Positions 8,974 to 19,500 are shown, counted from the stretch's first letter. The stretch: DNA of 64,000 nt from an uncultured Rhizobium sp. (GCA_945952315.1 CAMFIE010000014.1:32122-96121); one strand, 5' to 3'. The notes: a model not told the origin generated them from the sequence alone. A program made the numbers and translations.

Positions 8974-9017
8974 TTTGCGGAGTGCTTCTGTCCGATTTGC
9001 GGAGTGCATCTGTCCGA
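8974..9017. repeat. Two tandem 22-bp repeats
   Basis: Two head-to-tail copies starting TTTGCGGAGTGC and ending TCTGTCCGA (8974-8995 and 8996-9017) differ at a single base, T versus A at position 13. They could be protein-binding repeats from the end of a lost insertion sequence. No transposase gene is next to them. Confidence 0.75.
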
Positions 9018-9126
9018 TGAGATCGCGTCTTGCGTGCAGAATATCCGGCCAAAGACAGGTTAGAGCTTCGACATTGCGGACGAACTTTACCGTTTCCTGC
9101 CATTGACCGCCTGCATCGGACGTATT

Positions 9127-9189
9127 CATTGTCATTTTCCGGGATTGCATTGGCGTTTCGCGGGATAGGATTGTCGTTTACCGGGATGA
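9127..9189. mobile_element. Relic of an IS21-like element end (three 21-bp repeats)
   Basis: Three adjacent 21-bp units at 9127-9147, 9148-9168 and 9169-9189 share the pattern ATTG(T/G)C(A/G)TTT-N2-(C/G)GGGAT. Serial repeats of about 20 bp with a TTTNCCGGGA core are typical of IS21-family termini, where they bind transposase. No istA or istB reading frame remains on either side, so this is a solo end or a scar. The family assignment rests on pattern memory. Confidence 0.45.
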
Positions 9190-9477
9190 AATTAATTGTC
9201 GGCGGGTTCGGATTGGAACAGGCGATATGACATTCAATTCAGAGAGCAGCAGCCACCGTGCGTAGGAACAAACGTCGGAATATGCCCGTCGGCTGTTGCT
9301 GTTTCACACGACAGGCACGAGAAGCTTTTCCCGAGGGATGATGACCCCAAAGTTCAAGAGTGCTACATTATCAAATCAGCAGGATTGACTTCATCGGGCA
9401 CGACATCGTGATAGCCCCAAAAAGATGGAGATATGGACCAGAGTTGATATCGGCTATTGCTGCTTGCGATCCCCGAG

Positions 9478-11511
9478 TTAGACTGGTTGCCGCGCCCGTC
9501 TGAGATAAAGGTCGGCCATACCGTTCATGCGATTGATGCGTGCAAACATCAGGGAAGCAAAAGCACCGGACAGCAGGGCACCCGCGGCTGCCAGAGTCGC
9601 AATCATCCGGCTCCAGCGAGAAAGGCGCCCTTCCAGGTCGAGCAGTGTCACGAAGACATCCGCCTGTTCCGGATAGGCTGAATCTGCGCCCTGGCGTTCA
9701 GACCATGCGCGCATCAGTGCGAGGCGGTGGAGTGCGTTGTAGCTCTTGAGGCCGCCGTTCTGATAGATCCAGTGGAGGTGTTCACGCAGGCCTGCAAGAT
9801 TACCTTCCAGGTAGTCAATCTGTGCCATGCCATAGCGATACCCTGCCGCCAGCTGGCGCTCCTTCAGATCGGATTTTTCCGTAACCGCACCCATTCTGCG
9901 GTATTGCACCGAATAGATCGATTTCGCCTGCTCGATCGGGAGTTCCAGCTTGCCAGCAAACATCATGTCCGAAGTGGTCATTCCCATCAGCAGGAAACCC
10001 GCAAGGACAAGCAACTGCCCGGTGCGCTTGCGGACTGGTTCGGGCGAACGCCAGAAATTTGCCCCGAGCAGAATGGCCAGAAGGCTCGTTGAAAAGAATG
10101 AAACCCACATAAGGACAACGAAAAAGCGGGCATGGAACATCAACCGGAATTCCTTGCGGAACCAGAGAAACAGGGATGCAAGCATCGAAGCGTAGCCTAG
10201 ATATTTCAGAACGCCGCCCGCTGTGTAAGTGATAGGGTCAGGCAATCCCGGCTGGAGTTCCATGCCCTGATCCGAGAGGTCGTTTATGATGTTCAACGGG
10301 ACGTGGATGTCGATGAACGCATTATTCTGCTCAAGCGGTGACCAGTGCAGGTAAAGGCCCAATGCAAACAGGGAAAGGACAGCGAGCGCGACCGAAAGGG
10401 TGAGCGCGGTCCATGCCCGGGAACGGACACCCCTCACCAACTGGGCAATCTGTGCTTCTGTTGTCTCCATCGTTGCGGGCCGACTTGCCTCGCGGTAATC
10501 TTCACTCAGGTCCCTGATGGTCTGGCTGCGCGCCTGCATCCTCCCCATGATGACGTTCAGAAAGATGTTGCCGAGAAACGCCAGAAGCGCAAAGCCGGAA
10601 AAACTGAGACCGACCAGCCGCCAGATGAACAGGGCGTGGGCTTCCGACCAGTTGCGCAGATTTTTCAGAGCCCCGTTGTAACCGAGTATCTGGCGCATGC
10701 GCAAAACCCGGTCAGCCTCAAAATTGCATTCGTCGAACGCATCTGGCGCGATGGTTTCCACGAGGGCGGCAGCGCCTTCAAGATCACCGGAAAGCAGCCG
10801 ATCCTGTACGGCAACATAGGTGCGCGCCGGCACAAGTTCGGCGGGGACGGAGAGCCGGGAGATGCCAACTGTGCCGCCAAACGTCTTTTCCACATCGGAC
10901 GGATAAAGCGCCTTCTGTGCTGGCGGGTCTGGCTGGTGAAGGAATTGCGGCCTGTCCGGCAAGACAAACAGAAGGGCTATGACAAGCCCAATCAGACCGT
11001 AGCGCAGCCGGTCACCGCCTCGATAGGCCTCGCGAATATGATAGGCCAGTATCAGCAGTGCGCAGACCGTCTGGCCATAGACCCGAATTCCCGCCCACTG
11101 CCATGGGAAAAGGCACAGCAAAAGCAGAAACAGGCTTAGTCCGGACCGTCGTTTCTGCAGACACTGGATCGTAACGCTCAGCAGCACCAAACTGATCGGC
11201 AGAAGGCTCGCACCGGAAAAGCCTGTATCGGGAACCTGGGTTACGAGCCAGTTTCCGGTTGGCAACCAGTCAACAAGGTTGTCCGGAATATGCAGTTTTC
11301 CGTCTGCCGGATCATAACGTCCCGACGCATAGACCAATGCGATATTCGCCAGAGCAAACGCCAAAAGCGCCAGGCTGGTGAGAATGTCCCTGACCGTGCG
11401 TAGCTTTTCTTCCCGCACGGGCAGTTCCAGCGCATCGGGTTCATCAGCCAGAACGCCCGGAACATTCCGATCAGGCCTGCGGCCGAAGCCTTGCGCTCTC
11501 CCGAAAGACAT
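9478..11511 (-). CDS. Large polytopic membrane protein of the telA operon, family not recognised
   Basis: A 677-residue protein with about 10-11 hydrophobic helices. One cluster spans residues 42-182, one is near 290-320, four lie between 370 and 515, and one is near 640-660. Between them are soluble blocks: about 185-290 (helical, with Cys in FDECNFEADRVL), a coiled-coil-like block at 325-365 (ARSQTIRDLSEDYREASR), and 520-635, which reads like TPR-type helices (QLAAGYRYGMAQIDYLEGNLAGLREHLHWIYQ). The start overlaps the telA stop by one base (TGATG), so it is translationally coupled as the third gene of the operon. I recognise no family. A role as the membrane anchor or effector of the telA module is inferred from coupling only. 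Confidence 0.75.
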   Translation of the reverse strand: MSFGRAQGFGRRPDRNVPGVLADEPDALELPVREEKLRTVRDILTSLALLAFALANIALVYASGRYDPADGKLHIPDNLVDWLPTGNWLVTQVPDTGFSGASLLPISLVLLSVTIQCLQKRRSGLSLFLLLLCLFPWQWAGIRVYGQTVCALLILAYHIREAYRGGDRLRYGLIGLVIALLFVLPDRPQFLHQPDPPAQKALYPSDVEKTFGGTVGISRLSVPAELVPARTYVAVQDRLLSGDLEGAAALVETIAPDAFDECNFEADRVLRMRQILGYNGALKNLRNWSEAHALFIWRLVGLSFSGFALLAFLGNIFLNVIMGRMQARSQTIRDLSEDYREASRPATMETTEAQIAQLVRGVRSRAWTALTLSVALAVLSLFALGLYLHWSPLEQNNAFIDIHVPLNIINDLSDQGMELQPGLPDPITYTAGGVLKYLGYASMLASLFLWFRKEFRLMFHARFFVVLMWVSFFSTSLLAILLGANFWRSPEPVRKRTGQLLVLAGFLLMGMTTSDMMFAGKLELPIEQAKSIYSVQYRRMGAVTEKSDLKERQLAAGYRYGMAQIDYLEGNLAGLREHLHWIYQNGGLKSYNALHRLALMRAWSERQGADSAYPEQADVFVTLLDLEGRLSRWSRMIATLAAAGALLSGAFASLMFARINRMNGMADLYLRRARQPV

Positions 11512-12584
11512 CAGGCCGCCATGGTTTCGGCATTGTGCACGGCTTGCGCCAGTTCTGTCCGCAGATTGGCAAGTTCGCGAATGGCAGTGCCGCGGGCCGC
11601 AGCGCCATCGGCATGGGCCTGTCGCACATCCTGAAGCGTCGAAATGATGGTTTCATGCACCGATTTCAATGTTTCCACATCGATGACCAGACGCTGGCCG
11701 GAGCGGGCAACGGCTATGGAACTCTGTTTCAACAGTTCCGCATTGCGCTTCAGCAACATGTTTGTCGTGTCATCAATGCTGGTTGCCAGATCGTTGGCTT
11801 CCTTTTGCTCCTCGATCGAAATCGCCATCATGAAGGCCCGTTTCCAGGCGGGCAGGGTGAGGGAGCGTATCGTCGCGAATTTATCGACCAACGCGAAATT
11901 GTTGGACTGGATGATCCGGATCATCGGCAATGTCTGCATTGCGGAATGGCGAAGCACGGTGAGATCATCGGCGCGTTTGGCCATGGCATTGCGCGCTGTT
12001 TCCAGCACCGCCTGTCGTTCAAGTGCGTTCATATCGGACTGCGAGCCCATCAGGGAAGCCAGCTCGGCCTCCACCTCCGCCAATCGGGCATTCAAGGCCT
12101 CGATATGGAGCCCGAGCTGCTCATGTTCCAGCCGGACAAGAACATAGATCTCGCTGTATTCGTGGTCCCGGGCCGCCAAGGTTTCCGCGGTTTTTTCGAC
12201 GGTGGCAACAAGGCGATCGATCTGGGCCTTGACGGTCTCAAACCGGGCCATGGCCTTTGCCTTGGTGGAATTCAGTCGTTTCAGCAACCCGCCGACAACG
12301 GGTATCCGCGCCATGGGGTTGTCGAAGGAATCGAAGTCGAATTCCTGTGCGGCGACAACGATCTTGCTGAGCTGGATGCCGGTCTCGCCGAGATCCGCAG
12401 ACTGCGCCCTCTTCAGGATCGTGTCTGTCAAACCATTGGTCCGGTTCACGGCATCGGATCCGAAGGTGAGGATAGAGGCGAGCGAGCCGATGCTGATCTT
12501 CTCCTTCAGCGCGGCAATTTTGTCGGCATACTGAAGGTCGGCGACTGGCACCGGTTGATTGGGTTTCGTCACTAGGGTGTTCAT
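11511..12584 (-). CDS. telA: TelA/KlaA-family 'toxic anion resistance' protein
   Basis: A 357-residue, almost wholly helical protein matching the TelA family in length and in blocks such as AKAMARFETVKAQIDRLVATVEKTAETL, the EHEQLGLHIEALNARLAEVEAEL coiled coil, and the conserved core LTLPAWKRAFMMAISIEEQKEAN followed by DDTTNMLLKRNAELLKQSS. TelA proteins are linked to tellurite resistance and, in some plasmid ter systems, to phage inhibition and colicin tolerance; the biochemical activity is unknown. It is the middle gene of a coupled operon: its start overlaps the end of the 246-residue gene by 4 bases (ATGA), and its stop overlaps the start of the membrane-protein gene by 1 base. No terC, terD or terZ gene is present, so a classical tellurite operon is unlikely. 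Confidence 0.88.
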   Translation of the reverse strand: MNTLVTKPNQPVPVADLQYADKIAALKEKISIGSLASILTFGSDAVNRTNGLTDTILKRAQSADLGETGIQLSKIVVAAQEFDFDSFDNPMARIPVVGGLLKRLNSTKAKAMARFETVKAQIDRLVATVEKTAETLAARDHEYSEIYVLVRLEHEQLGLHIEALNARLAEVEAELASLMGSQSDMNALERQAVLETARNAMAKRADDLTVLRHSAMQTLPMIRIIQSNNFALVDKFATIRSLTLPAWKRAFMMAISIEEQKEANDLATSIDDTTNMLLKRNAELLKQSSIAVARSGQRLVIDVETLKSVHETIISTLQDVRQAHADGAAARGTAIRELANLRTELAQAVHNAETMAA

Positions 12585-13321
12585 GCCTGCGCCTCCGCTT
12601 GAAAATAGTCCTGAAGGGCCTCATGGCAGGTCAGGAAGTCTGTTACCGTCTCGCTGCGGCGGTTCACTTTGCCGGGCCTGTGCAAGAGCGCAAACAGGCG
12701 TTGCTGCCAGAGCGGAAAGAGAACGGCCGCGATTTGCTGGAACCGGTCGTTCAGATCAATCAGGTTCGTTCGAACGAACGCGAACTGCTGGATTGCCATC
12801 AGATTTGCTGCCCGCACGGTCTCGAGATTGGCGAGTTTCCGCTCAAACCGGCTGCGCAAATGCGGCTCGACAATGCGTGTGTCGGAAAGTAGGCGGTGGC
12901 CATAGGCCAGGGCACGGTCGATCGCCGGCATGGCTTCTGCCAGCGCCTGCTGCTCGCCGAGAATGAGGGCGATGCGTTTCGTGTTGTCAGCCGAAATCCG
13001 CTCCAGCAGTCCGAATGCCTGCGTCACCTTGCGGGCTGCGACTTCCACTTTCAGTCGTTCCTCGAGGTGCGCGCCGGTGAAACGATGGATCCAGGATTGC
13101 CGGGCAAAAAGGGCGTCGAGATCGAGCTGGTTTATGATCTTGAGCGTTTTGCCGATTTCCCGTTTCAGGGCCTGGCGGTTTGCCACCTGAAGCAGGGTCT
13201 CGTCGATTGCCCGGATCTTGAGCGCATCGTCGAGAACCTCTATCGCACCATCACAGATATCCGGCGGCCATTGCGGCGCAGAAACGTGTGAATCGCTGCT
13301 TTTCTCTAGAGGTTTCGACAT
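12581..13321 (-). CDS. Helical protein leading the telA operon, family not recognised
   Basis: A 246-residue soluble protein, predicted mostly alpha-helical, with no membrane segment or signal peptide. Long amphipathic stretches (DDALKIRAIDETLLQVANRQALKREIGK, then HLEERLKVEVAARKVTQAFGLLERISADNTKR) suggest coiled-coil packing of the kind TelA itself uses. It is the first gene of the three-gene operon and overlaps telA by 4 bases. XpaC-type proteins often accompany TelA in other bacteria and would be a candidate relative, but those carry membrane helices and I see none here. Its position suggests a partner or regulator of TelA. Confidence 0.75.
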   Translation of the reverse strand: MSKPLEKSSDSHVSAPQWPPDICDGAIEVLDDALKIRAIDETLLQVANRQALKREIGKTLKIINQLDLDALFARQSWIHRFTGAHLEERLKVEVAARKVTQAFGLLERISADNTKRIALILGEQQALAEAMPAIDRALAYGHRLLSDTRIVEPHLRSRFERKLANLETVRAANLMAIQQFAFVRTNLIDLNDRFQQIAAVLFPLWQQRLFALLHRPGKVNRRSETVTDFLTCHEALQDYFQAEAQA

Positions 13322-13789
13322 TCATTGCTCTCGGAAATGTGTCGCAATAAGCCAAGAACAGCGATTAAAGTGGAATTAAAAAAATATCCTGTTTGCCAAG
13401 TCGGTCGTGTAATTCGTTGTATTGTTAACTTGAGGTCAATGGCACCGGGTAGAAATACACACTGGTGAGGTATTCAGGCGCATTTTGTTGCCGCTTCCCA
13501 TCTGCCGCATTGCTGCTTTTAACTTTGAAGGACAGGAGCAACGTCTCCTGTGTGTTTTCCCGTTCGGTCGAGCTAAGGCACACCGGATTTTCGAGAACCC
13601 GGACCGGCATTGCAGTCCCCCCTGCCGATTTCGCGGGCAAGGCAGTCCAGATAGAGTGTCGGCTCTTTGTTGACCCCGGCTCATCATCTTAAATTCAGAG
13701 CGAAAAAAGATTCGTAAAGTCGAATAGAATAAATTAACTTGACACGGGATGCTTCGGATGTAGCCGCTCCGGTGTTGGGATGAGCATAG
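13322..13789. other. Divergent intergenic region between the telA operon and hsdM
   Basis: 468 bases separating two divergent operons. The left part is AT-rich (13370-13440) and should hold the telA-operon promoter. TTGACA at 13739-13744, about 45 bases before hsdM, is a candidate -35 box with no convincing -10. Overlapping open frames of 71-75 codons exist on both strands (13425-13640 minus, 13465-13692 plus), but they show no known motif and cannot both be real. I call no gene here. Confidence 0.55.
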
Positions 13790-15280
13790 ATGACGACGTT
13801 GAGCCTTTCGCAGTTGGAAACCCATCTCTGGCGGGCGGCGGATCTCCTGCGGGGATCGATCGATTCCGGCGACTACAAGCACTACATTTTCGGCCTTCTG
13901 TTTTTCAAACGCCTCTCGGATGTGTGGGAGGAGGAATACGAGGAGCGGCTGGCGCGCTATCGAAACGCCGATCTGGCCGCTGATCCGGATGAGCACCGCG
14001 TCGATATTCCCAAGGGCCATTTCTGGAAGGACGTGCGCAAGCACTCCACAGATATCGGCACGCATCTGAATGCGGCTTTCCGCGCCATTGAAGAGGCGAA
14101 CATGAAGCTGCACGGCGTGTTTCAGGATGTCGATTTCAACAACAAGGAGCGCTTTCCGGATGCCTTGCTGGAAAAGCTGCTGCAGCATTTCGAGACCTAC
14201 CGGCTGCGCAACAGCGATGTGGAGCCGGATGTGCTGGGTCAGGCCTATGAATATCTGATTGCCAAGTTTGCCGATGATGCGGGCAAGAAGGGGGGCGAAT
14301 TCTACACGCCGAAGATGGTCGTGCGGCTGATTGTGGAATGCCTGAAGCCGGGGGAGGGCATGTCGATCTATGACCCCACCTGCGGCTCCGGCGGCATGTT
14401 GCTGGAGGCGGTGCATCATCTGGAGCGGAAGGGGAAAAACCCGAAGAGCCTGTCGCTGTTCGGTCAGGAGCGCAATCTGAACACCTGGGCGATCTGCCAG
14501 ATGAATCTCTTCCTGCACGATATCGACGATGCGCAGGTGGCGCGCGGCGATACGCTTTTGGAGCCGAAGCATCTGACGGGCGACAGCGTGAAGTCCATCC
14601 GCACCTTTGACCGGGTGCTCGCCAATCCGCCCTTTTCGCTGAAAAGCTGGGGCCATGACGTCTGGTCGCAAGGCGATGCCTATGGCCGCGACCGTTACGG
14701 ATGCCCGCCGAAATCTTACGGAGATCTTGCCTTCGTGCAGCATATGGTGGCGAGCCTGAAGGAAGATGGCGTCTGCGGCGTGGTGCTGCCGCATGGCGTG
14801 CTGTTTCGCGGCGGGGCGGAAGGCCGGATCCGCGAGGGGCTGATCCGGGATGATCTGATCGAAGCCGTGATCGGCCTTGCCCCCAACCTGTTTTACGGCG
14901 CGGGCATTCCGGCCGCTATCCTCGTGCTTCGCAAACAGAAGCCCGCGACACGCAAGGGCAGGATCCTGATCGTCAATGGTGCCGGGCATTTTATCGAAGG
15001 CAAGGCGCAGAACCATCTTTCGGAGGCCAATGTCGCGACGCTGGCCAAGGCCTATGACGACTTTGCCGATGCCGAACGGCTGGCGCGGGTGGTTCCGGCA
15101 AGCGAGATCGAGGCGAATGATTTCAACCTCAATATCAGCCGCTATGTGCATCTGGGCGAAGAGGCGGACGAGGTGGATGTTGCCGCGGAAGTGGAAAGGC
15201 TGATCGCGCTTCAGACCGAGCGGGATGCGGCAGAGGCGCGGATGATGGGCTTTCTGCGGGAGCTTGGCTATGTCGCTTAG
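13790..15280 (+). CDS. hsdM: Type I restriction-modification methyltransferase subunit
   Basis: The N6-adenine methyltransferase of a type I restriction-modification system, 496 residues. The N-terminal helical HsdM domain (about 8-150) begins LETHLWRAADLLRG. The SAM-binding motif DPTCGSGGML is at about 195-204 and the catalytic NPPF, in VLANPPFSLKSWG, at about 279-282. GEFYTPKMVVRLIVE, typical of the family, precedes motif I. With HsdS it methylates the recognition site; with HsdR it cuts unmodified DNA. It starts the operon hsdM-hsdS-hsdR-metallopeptidase. All motifs are intact, so the enzyme should be active. Confidence 0.97.
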   Translation: MTTLSLSQLETHLWRAADLLRGSIDSGDYKHYIFGLLFFKRLSDVWEEEYEERLARYRNADLAADPDEHRVDIPKGHFWKDVRKHSTDIGTHLNAAFRAIEEANMKLHGVFQDVDFNNKERFPDALLEKLLQHFETYRLRNSDVEPDVLGQAYEYLIAKFADDAGKKGGEFYTPKMVVRLIVECLKPGEGMSIYDPTCGSGGMLLEAVHHLERKGKNPKSLSLFGQERNLNTWAICQMNLFLHDIDDAQVARGDTLLEPKHLTGDSVKSIRTFDRVLANPPFSLKSWGHDVWSQGDAYGRDRYGCPPKSYGDLAFVQHMVASLKEDGVCGVVLPHGVLFRGGAEGRIREGLIRDDLIEAVIGLAPNLFYGAGIPAAILVLRKQKPATRKGRILIVNGAGHFIEGKAQNHLSEANVATLAKAYDDFADAERLARVVPASEIEANDFNLNISRYVHLGEEADEVDVAAEVERLIALQTERDAAEARMMGFLRELGYVA

Positions 15281-16559
15281 CCTGGAAGTCATCGAGGACC
15301 TTAAAAATGAATGGCTGAGAGAACTGCCATCAGGGTGGCGATTCTCTCGTTTCGGCGACGTTCTTGAAATCAAGCGAAGGCCAATTGAAGTCCAGGATCA
15401 TGTTGAATATCTGCAGCCCGTAATCCGGCGAGGACACGGCGGGATAGAGGTTCGCGAAAGACAATTGGGAGCATCAATCAAGACCAAGGCGCAATTTTTG
15501 CTTCGGGCTGGCGATTGGCTCATGTCAAAAGTCCAGATATTGCATCGTGCCTATGGGCTTGTGCCATGTGAGTTAGACAAAGCTATTGCTTCCGGCAGCT
15601 ACTACGCTTTTAAAATTCACGAAGATATCGACCCCAAATACCTTTGGTATCTGTCGCATGCGAACGCCTTTCATAAGTCTTGCGAATTGTCGAGCGTGGG
15701 CGTTGTTATCGAGAAAATGGTCTTTCGAGCTACAGACTGGCTAGATTTCGAGTTCCCGCTTCCCCCACTCCACGAACAGCGCAGGATCGCCGAAATCCTG
15801 TCCAGCGTCGATGAGGCGATTGCGGCGACGCGGGCGGTGATCGAGCAGACCAGAAAGGTCAAGCAGGGCGTGCTGGAACGCCTGCTCACCAAAGGCATCG
15901 GCCACACACGCTTCAAGCAGACGGAAATCGGGGAGATACCGGAGGAGTGGGATCTTGCCGAAGTCCAGGAGCATTTTCATGTTCAGCTGGGAAAAATGCT
16001 TAGCAAGGCCGCAAAAGTTGGCAGTTCGCCTTCCCCATATCTGAGAAATGCGAACGTCCAATGGGGCCGCATCAATACCGAAGATCTTTTGAATATGGAT
16101 TTTTCTGAACAGGAGAAACGAAAGTTCCGGCTCCAGCCGGGCGATTTATTGGTCTGTGAGGGCGGTGAGGTTGGACGATGTGCCATCTGGAATGACGGAA
16201 AGGAGATGTATTATCAAAAGGCTCTGCATCGTGTGCGAGAGAGAACCGGCATCGTAAGAAATCAATTTCTTATGTATGTGCTACTGCGGACATTCACGTC
16301 AAAAGCCCTTTCTGCAGGATTGGTCGGAACTAACTCAATCGCACATTTTACGAGTGAGCAGTTCCTGCGGCTGAAATTTCCGGTGCCTCACGCCGACGAG
16401 CAAAACACAATTTGCGAAACACTGGCGGCTCTGGACCTCTCTACCAATGAGAACGCCTCAAAGATGGACTCGCTTCTGTCACTCAAATCCGCCCTCATGT
16501 CCGACCTTCTCACGGGCCGCAAGCGCGTCACGGACGCCCTGCCCATGGCGGCGGAGTAG
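15270..16559 (+). CDS. hsdS: Type I restriction-modification specificity subunit
   Basis: The DNA-recognition subunit, 429 residues. It has the usual two-repeat design: target-recognition domain 1 (about 15-155), a helical spacer beginning LPPLHEQRRIAEILSSVDEAI, target-recognition domain 2 (about 215-365), and a second helical spacer at the C-terminus (PVPHADEQNTICETLAALDLS). The start at 15270 overlaps the end of hsdM by 11 bases and has GGAG 7 bases upstream. The recognition domains are visibly more AT-rich than hsdM and hsdR, as expected for a fast-exchanging specificity gene. The target sequence cannot be predicted. Confidence 0.95.
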   Translation: MSLSLEVIEDLKNEWLRELPSGWRFSRFGDVLEIKRRPIEVQDHVEYLQPVIRRGHGGIEVRERQLGASIKTKAQFLLRAGDWLMSKVQILHRAYGLVPCELDKAIASGSYYAFKIHEDIDPKYLWYLSHANAFHKSCELSSVGVVIEKMVFRATDWLDFEFPLPPLHEQRRIAEILSSVDEAIAATRAVIEQTRKVKQGVLERLLTKGIGHTRFKQTEIGEIPEEWDLAEVQEHFHVQLGKMLSKAAKVGSSPSPYLRNANVQWGRINTEDLLNMDFSEQEKRKFRLQPGDLLVCEGGEVGRCAIWNDGKEMYYQKALHRVRERTGIVRNQFLMYVLLRTFTSKALSAGLVGTNSIAHFTSEQFLRLKFPVPHADEQNTICETLAALDLSTNENASKMDSLLSLKSALMSDLLTGRKRVTDALPMAAE

Positions 16560-16564
16560 GGCCC

Positions 16565-19500
16565 ATGAGCCAGGGCCCGGAATGGCATTTTGCCGAGCGT
16601 CCGACCATCGAGCATCTGAAAACCATGGGCTATGGCTTCGTGGCCCCTTCGGATCATGCCAGCCTGCGTGAAGGCGAGAACCAGGTTCTGTTTCGCCCGC
16701 ACCTCGTCGAGGCGCTGATGCGCATCAACGGGATCGACCGCGCCTCTGCCGAGGCGGCCTTCGGGGAGCTTGCCGCGATCAGCGACAACGAAGCCTGGCT
16801 GAAGGTGTTGCGCGGTGATTATGCCCGCAAGGTCACGGGGCAGGAGACGCGGCAGACCTTGCGGGTGATCGATTTTCTGGAGCCGGGCAACAACACATTT
16901 TCCGTCACGCATCAGTTGCGGGTGAGGGCGGAGCGTACCCGCAGGCCCGATGTGGTGGTCTATGCAAACGGCATTCCGCTGGTCGTGATCGAGGCGAAAA
17001 GCCCGTTGAACAGGAAGGACAAGACCGGCGAGGCCTTCGAGCAGATCCGGCAATATGAGCGCGATATTCCGCGCCTGTTCTTCTCCAATGTCTTCAACAT
17101 CGTCACCGATGGCTTGACCGTGCTCTATGGCGCGACCGGCTCCGGCTCGAAACATTACGCCAGTTGGCGCGACCCCTGGCCGAAGGCGGAGGCCGACTTT
17201 CCGGATATGCTTGCCAAGGGGCTCTGGTGCCTGCTGGAGCCCGGCCGCCTGCTGGACCTGATCGCGCATTACATCGTCTTCGAAAAGACGGAGACGGGCA
17301 CGATCAAGAAAATCTGCCGCTACCAGCAGTTCCGCGCTGTCAACCGCATCGTGGACCGGGTGATCGAGGGCAAGCACCGCCAGGGGCTGATCTGGCACAC
17401 GCAGGGCAGTGGCAAATCGCTGACCATGGTCTTTGCCGCGCTGAAGCTGAAGACGCACCGGACCATCCGCTCCGGGCGGCTCACCAATCCGAACATTCTG
17501 GTGCTCACCGACCGGGTGGACCTGCACAGCCAGATCAGCGGCACCTTCACCGCTTGCGGCCTGCCGAACCCGACGCCGATTGAAAGCATCAAGGACCTGC
17601 ACGCGCTGATCCGCAGCGGCAAGGACGGGCACACCGCGCTTTCCACCATCTTCAAGTTTCAGGGGTCGAAGCAGGCCATTGCCAATTCCGAAAACTGGAT
17701 CGTGATGGTGGATGAGGCCCACCGCACGCAGGAAAAGGAACTCGGCATCTCCCTGCGCGCCACCTTGCCTCACGCCCGCTTTTTCGGCTTTACCGGCACG
17801 CCGGTGAAGAAGGATGACAAGAACACCTACAAGAATTTCGGTGTGCCGGGCGAAGGCTATCTCGACAAATACGGCATCGATGACGCCGTGGCCGATGGGG
17901 CAACCGTGCCCATCTACTATACCGGCCGCAAGACGGACTGGCAGATCGACGAGGCGAAGATCGACATTCTGTTCGACACCTGGTTTGCCGAGCTGGACGA
18001 CGACAAGCTGAACGAGATCAAGACGCGCGGGGTGCAGATCGAGGATCTGGTCAAGCATCCGCGCCGCATCGCGCTGATCGCCTACGACATCTGGACGCAT
18101 TTCAAGGCCTATGCACGGCCCGATGGTTTCAAGGCGCAGATCGTCGCCATCGACCGCGAGGCGGTGATCCTCTACAGGCGGGCGCTGACCAAGGTGATTG
18201 CCGAGGATTTGCAAAGCGAGGGAATGGAGCCCGCCGAGGCTCTGGCGCGTGCGGAGGCCATGTCGGCTTGCGTCTATTCGATCAACCAGACCGACAATCA
18301 TGTGAGTGAAGACGCCCACAAGCAGGCGATCCGCACGGAGTTGAAAACGCACTATCTCGATGCGGCGGCGGAGAAGCTGGCAAAGAAGGCCTTTGGCCGC
18401 AAGGGCGAGGATCCGCAGTTCCTGATCGTCTGCGACAAGCTGCTGACCGGCTTCGACTGCCCCATCGAAAGCGTGATGTATCTCGACAAACCGCTGAAGG
18501 AGCACGGGCTGTTGCAAGCCATTGCCCGCACCAACCGCGTATCGGACGCCAGGAAACGCAATGGTTTGATCGTGGATTATATCGGGGTTTCCGGGCATCT
18601 GGACGAGGCTCTTTCCTCCTACCGTGCCGACGACGTGAAAAATGCCCTGCGCGATCTGGAGGATTTGCGCAACCAGCTCCGTGCCGCTCATTCGGCTGTG
18701 GCTGTTTTTCTGAAGCCGCTGAAGCGCAAGGCGAGCGACAGGGACGCGTTGAAATCGGAACAGGATGCCTTCCTGAAATTGCTTGGCACTGAGGACAAGT
18801 GGTTCGATTTCAAGGCCAGGGCACGCAGCTTCATTGCGCTTTACGAGACGCTGAGCCCCGACCCGAGTGTTCTTGAATTTACCGCCGATCTGAAATGGAT
18901 CGCCAGTTTCCTGCCCTACGGGACGCAGCGTTTCGAGAAACGCCAGGTCTTCGATCAGATGAACTACAGCGAAAAAATCCGCGAGATGCTGGAGAAACAT
19001 CTGGAGGCAACGGGGCTGAGCGCCACGGTCAAACTGCGCCATATCACCGATCCGGACTTCTGGGAGGATTTCGATGTGGCCGGGAAAACGGACGAGGAGC
19101 TGATGACAGCCGCAATCCGCAAGACGACCGAACTGCGCAGGACAGTCACCGAACGCATCGATGACAGCCCGCATCAATATGGCAAATTCTCCGAGCGCCT
19201 GCGGCAATTGCTCGAAAAGATGGAGAGCGCGCAGCTCTCCTGGTCTGAAAAACTGAAGGCTAACGAAGAGCTCGCAAAGGACATCACGGCAGAGGACGCC
19301 GCGCATCTTTATGAGGAGCTCTCTCGCGGAGCTCACGGCATCCTGCGGATCCTCAATCACTTCGCCTCTGGTCCCGAAGGCAGGGACTTGGCGATCCGTC
19401 TGGAGAGGCTCTACACCGATCCGGAAACAGCACCTTCCGGCTGGTGGGAGAAGGACGGCTTGCGCAAGAGCCTGCGCCAGCAGGTGCGCTCTATGGTGCA

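Larger units (their letters stand above)
8730..9477. other. Gene-poor stretch with mobile-element relics
   Basis: About 750 bases without a convincing gene. It is more AT-rich than its surroundings near 8860-8880 and holds two blocks of short tandem repeats (8974-9017 and 9127-9189, listed separately). Short open frames here (at most 72 codons) overlap the repeats and resemble nothing I recognise. It separates the GntR-transporter set from the telA operon and probably marks a past insertion or deletion. Confidence 0.6.

Noticed and set aside
8932..9411. Short frames (72 and 71 codons) in the gap left of the telA operon
   Set aside because: They overlap tandem repeats or have no domain, no ribosome site and no operon context. 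They may be decayed gene fragments but cannot be supported.
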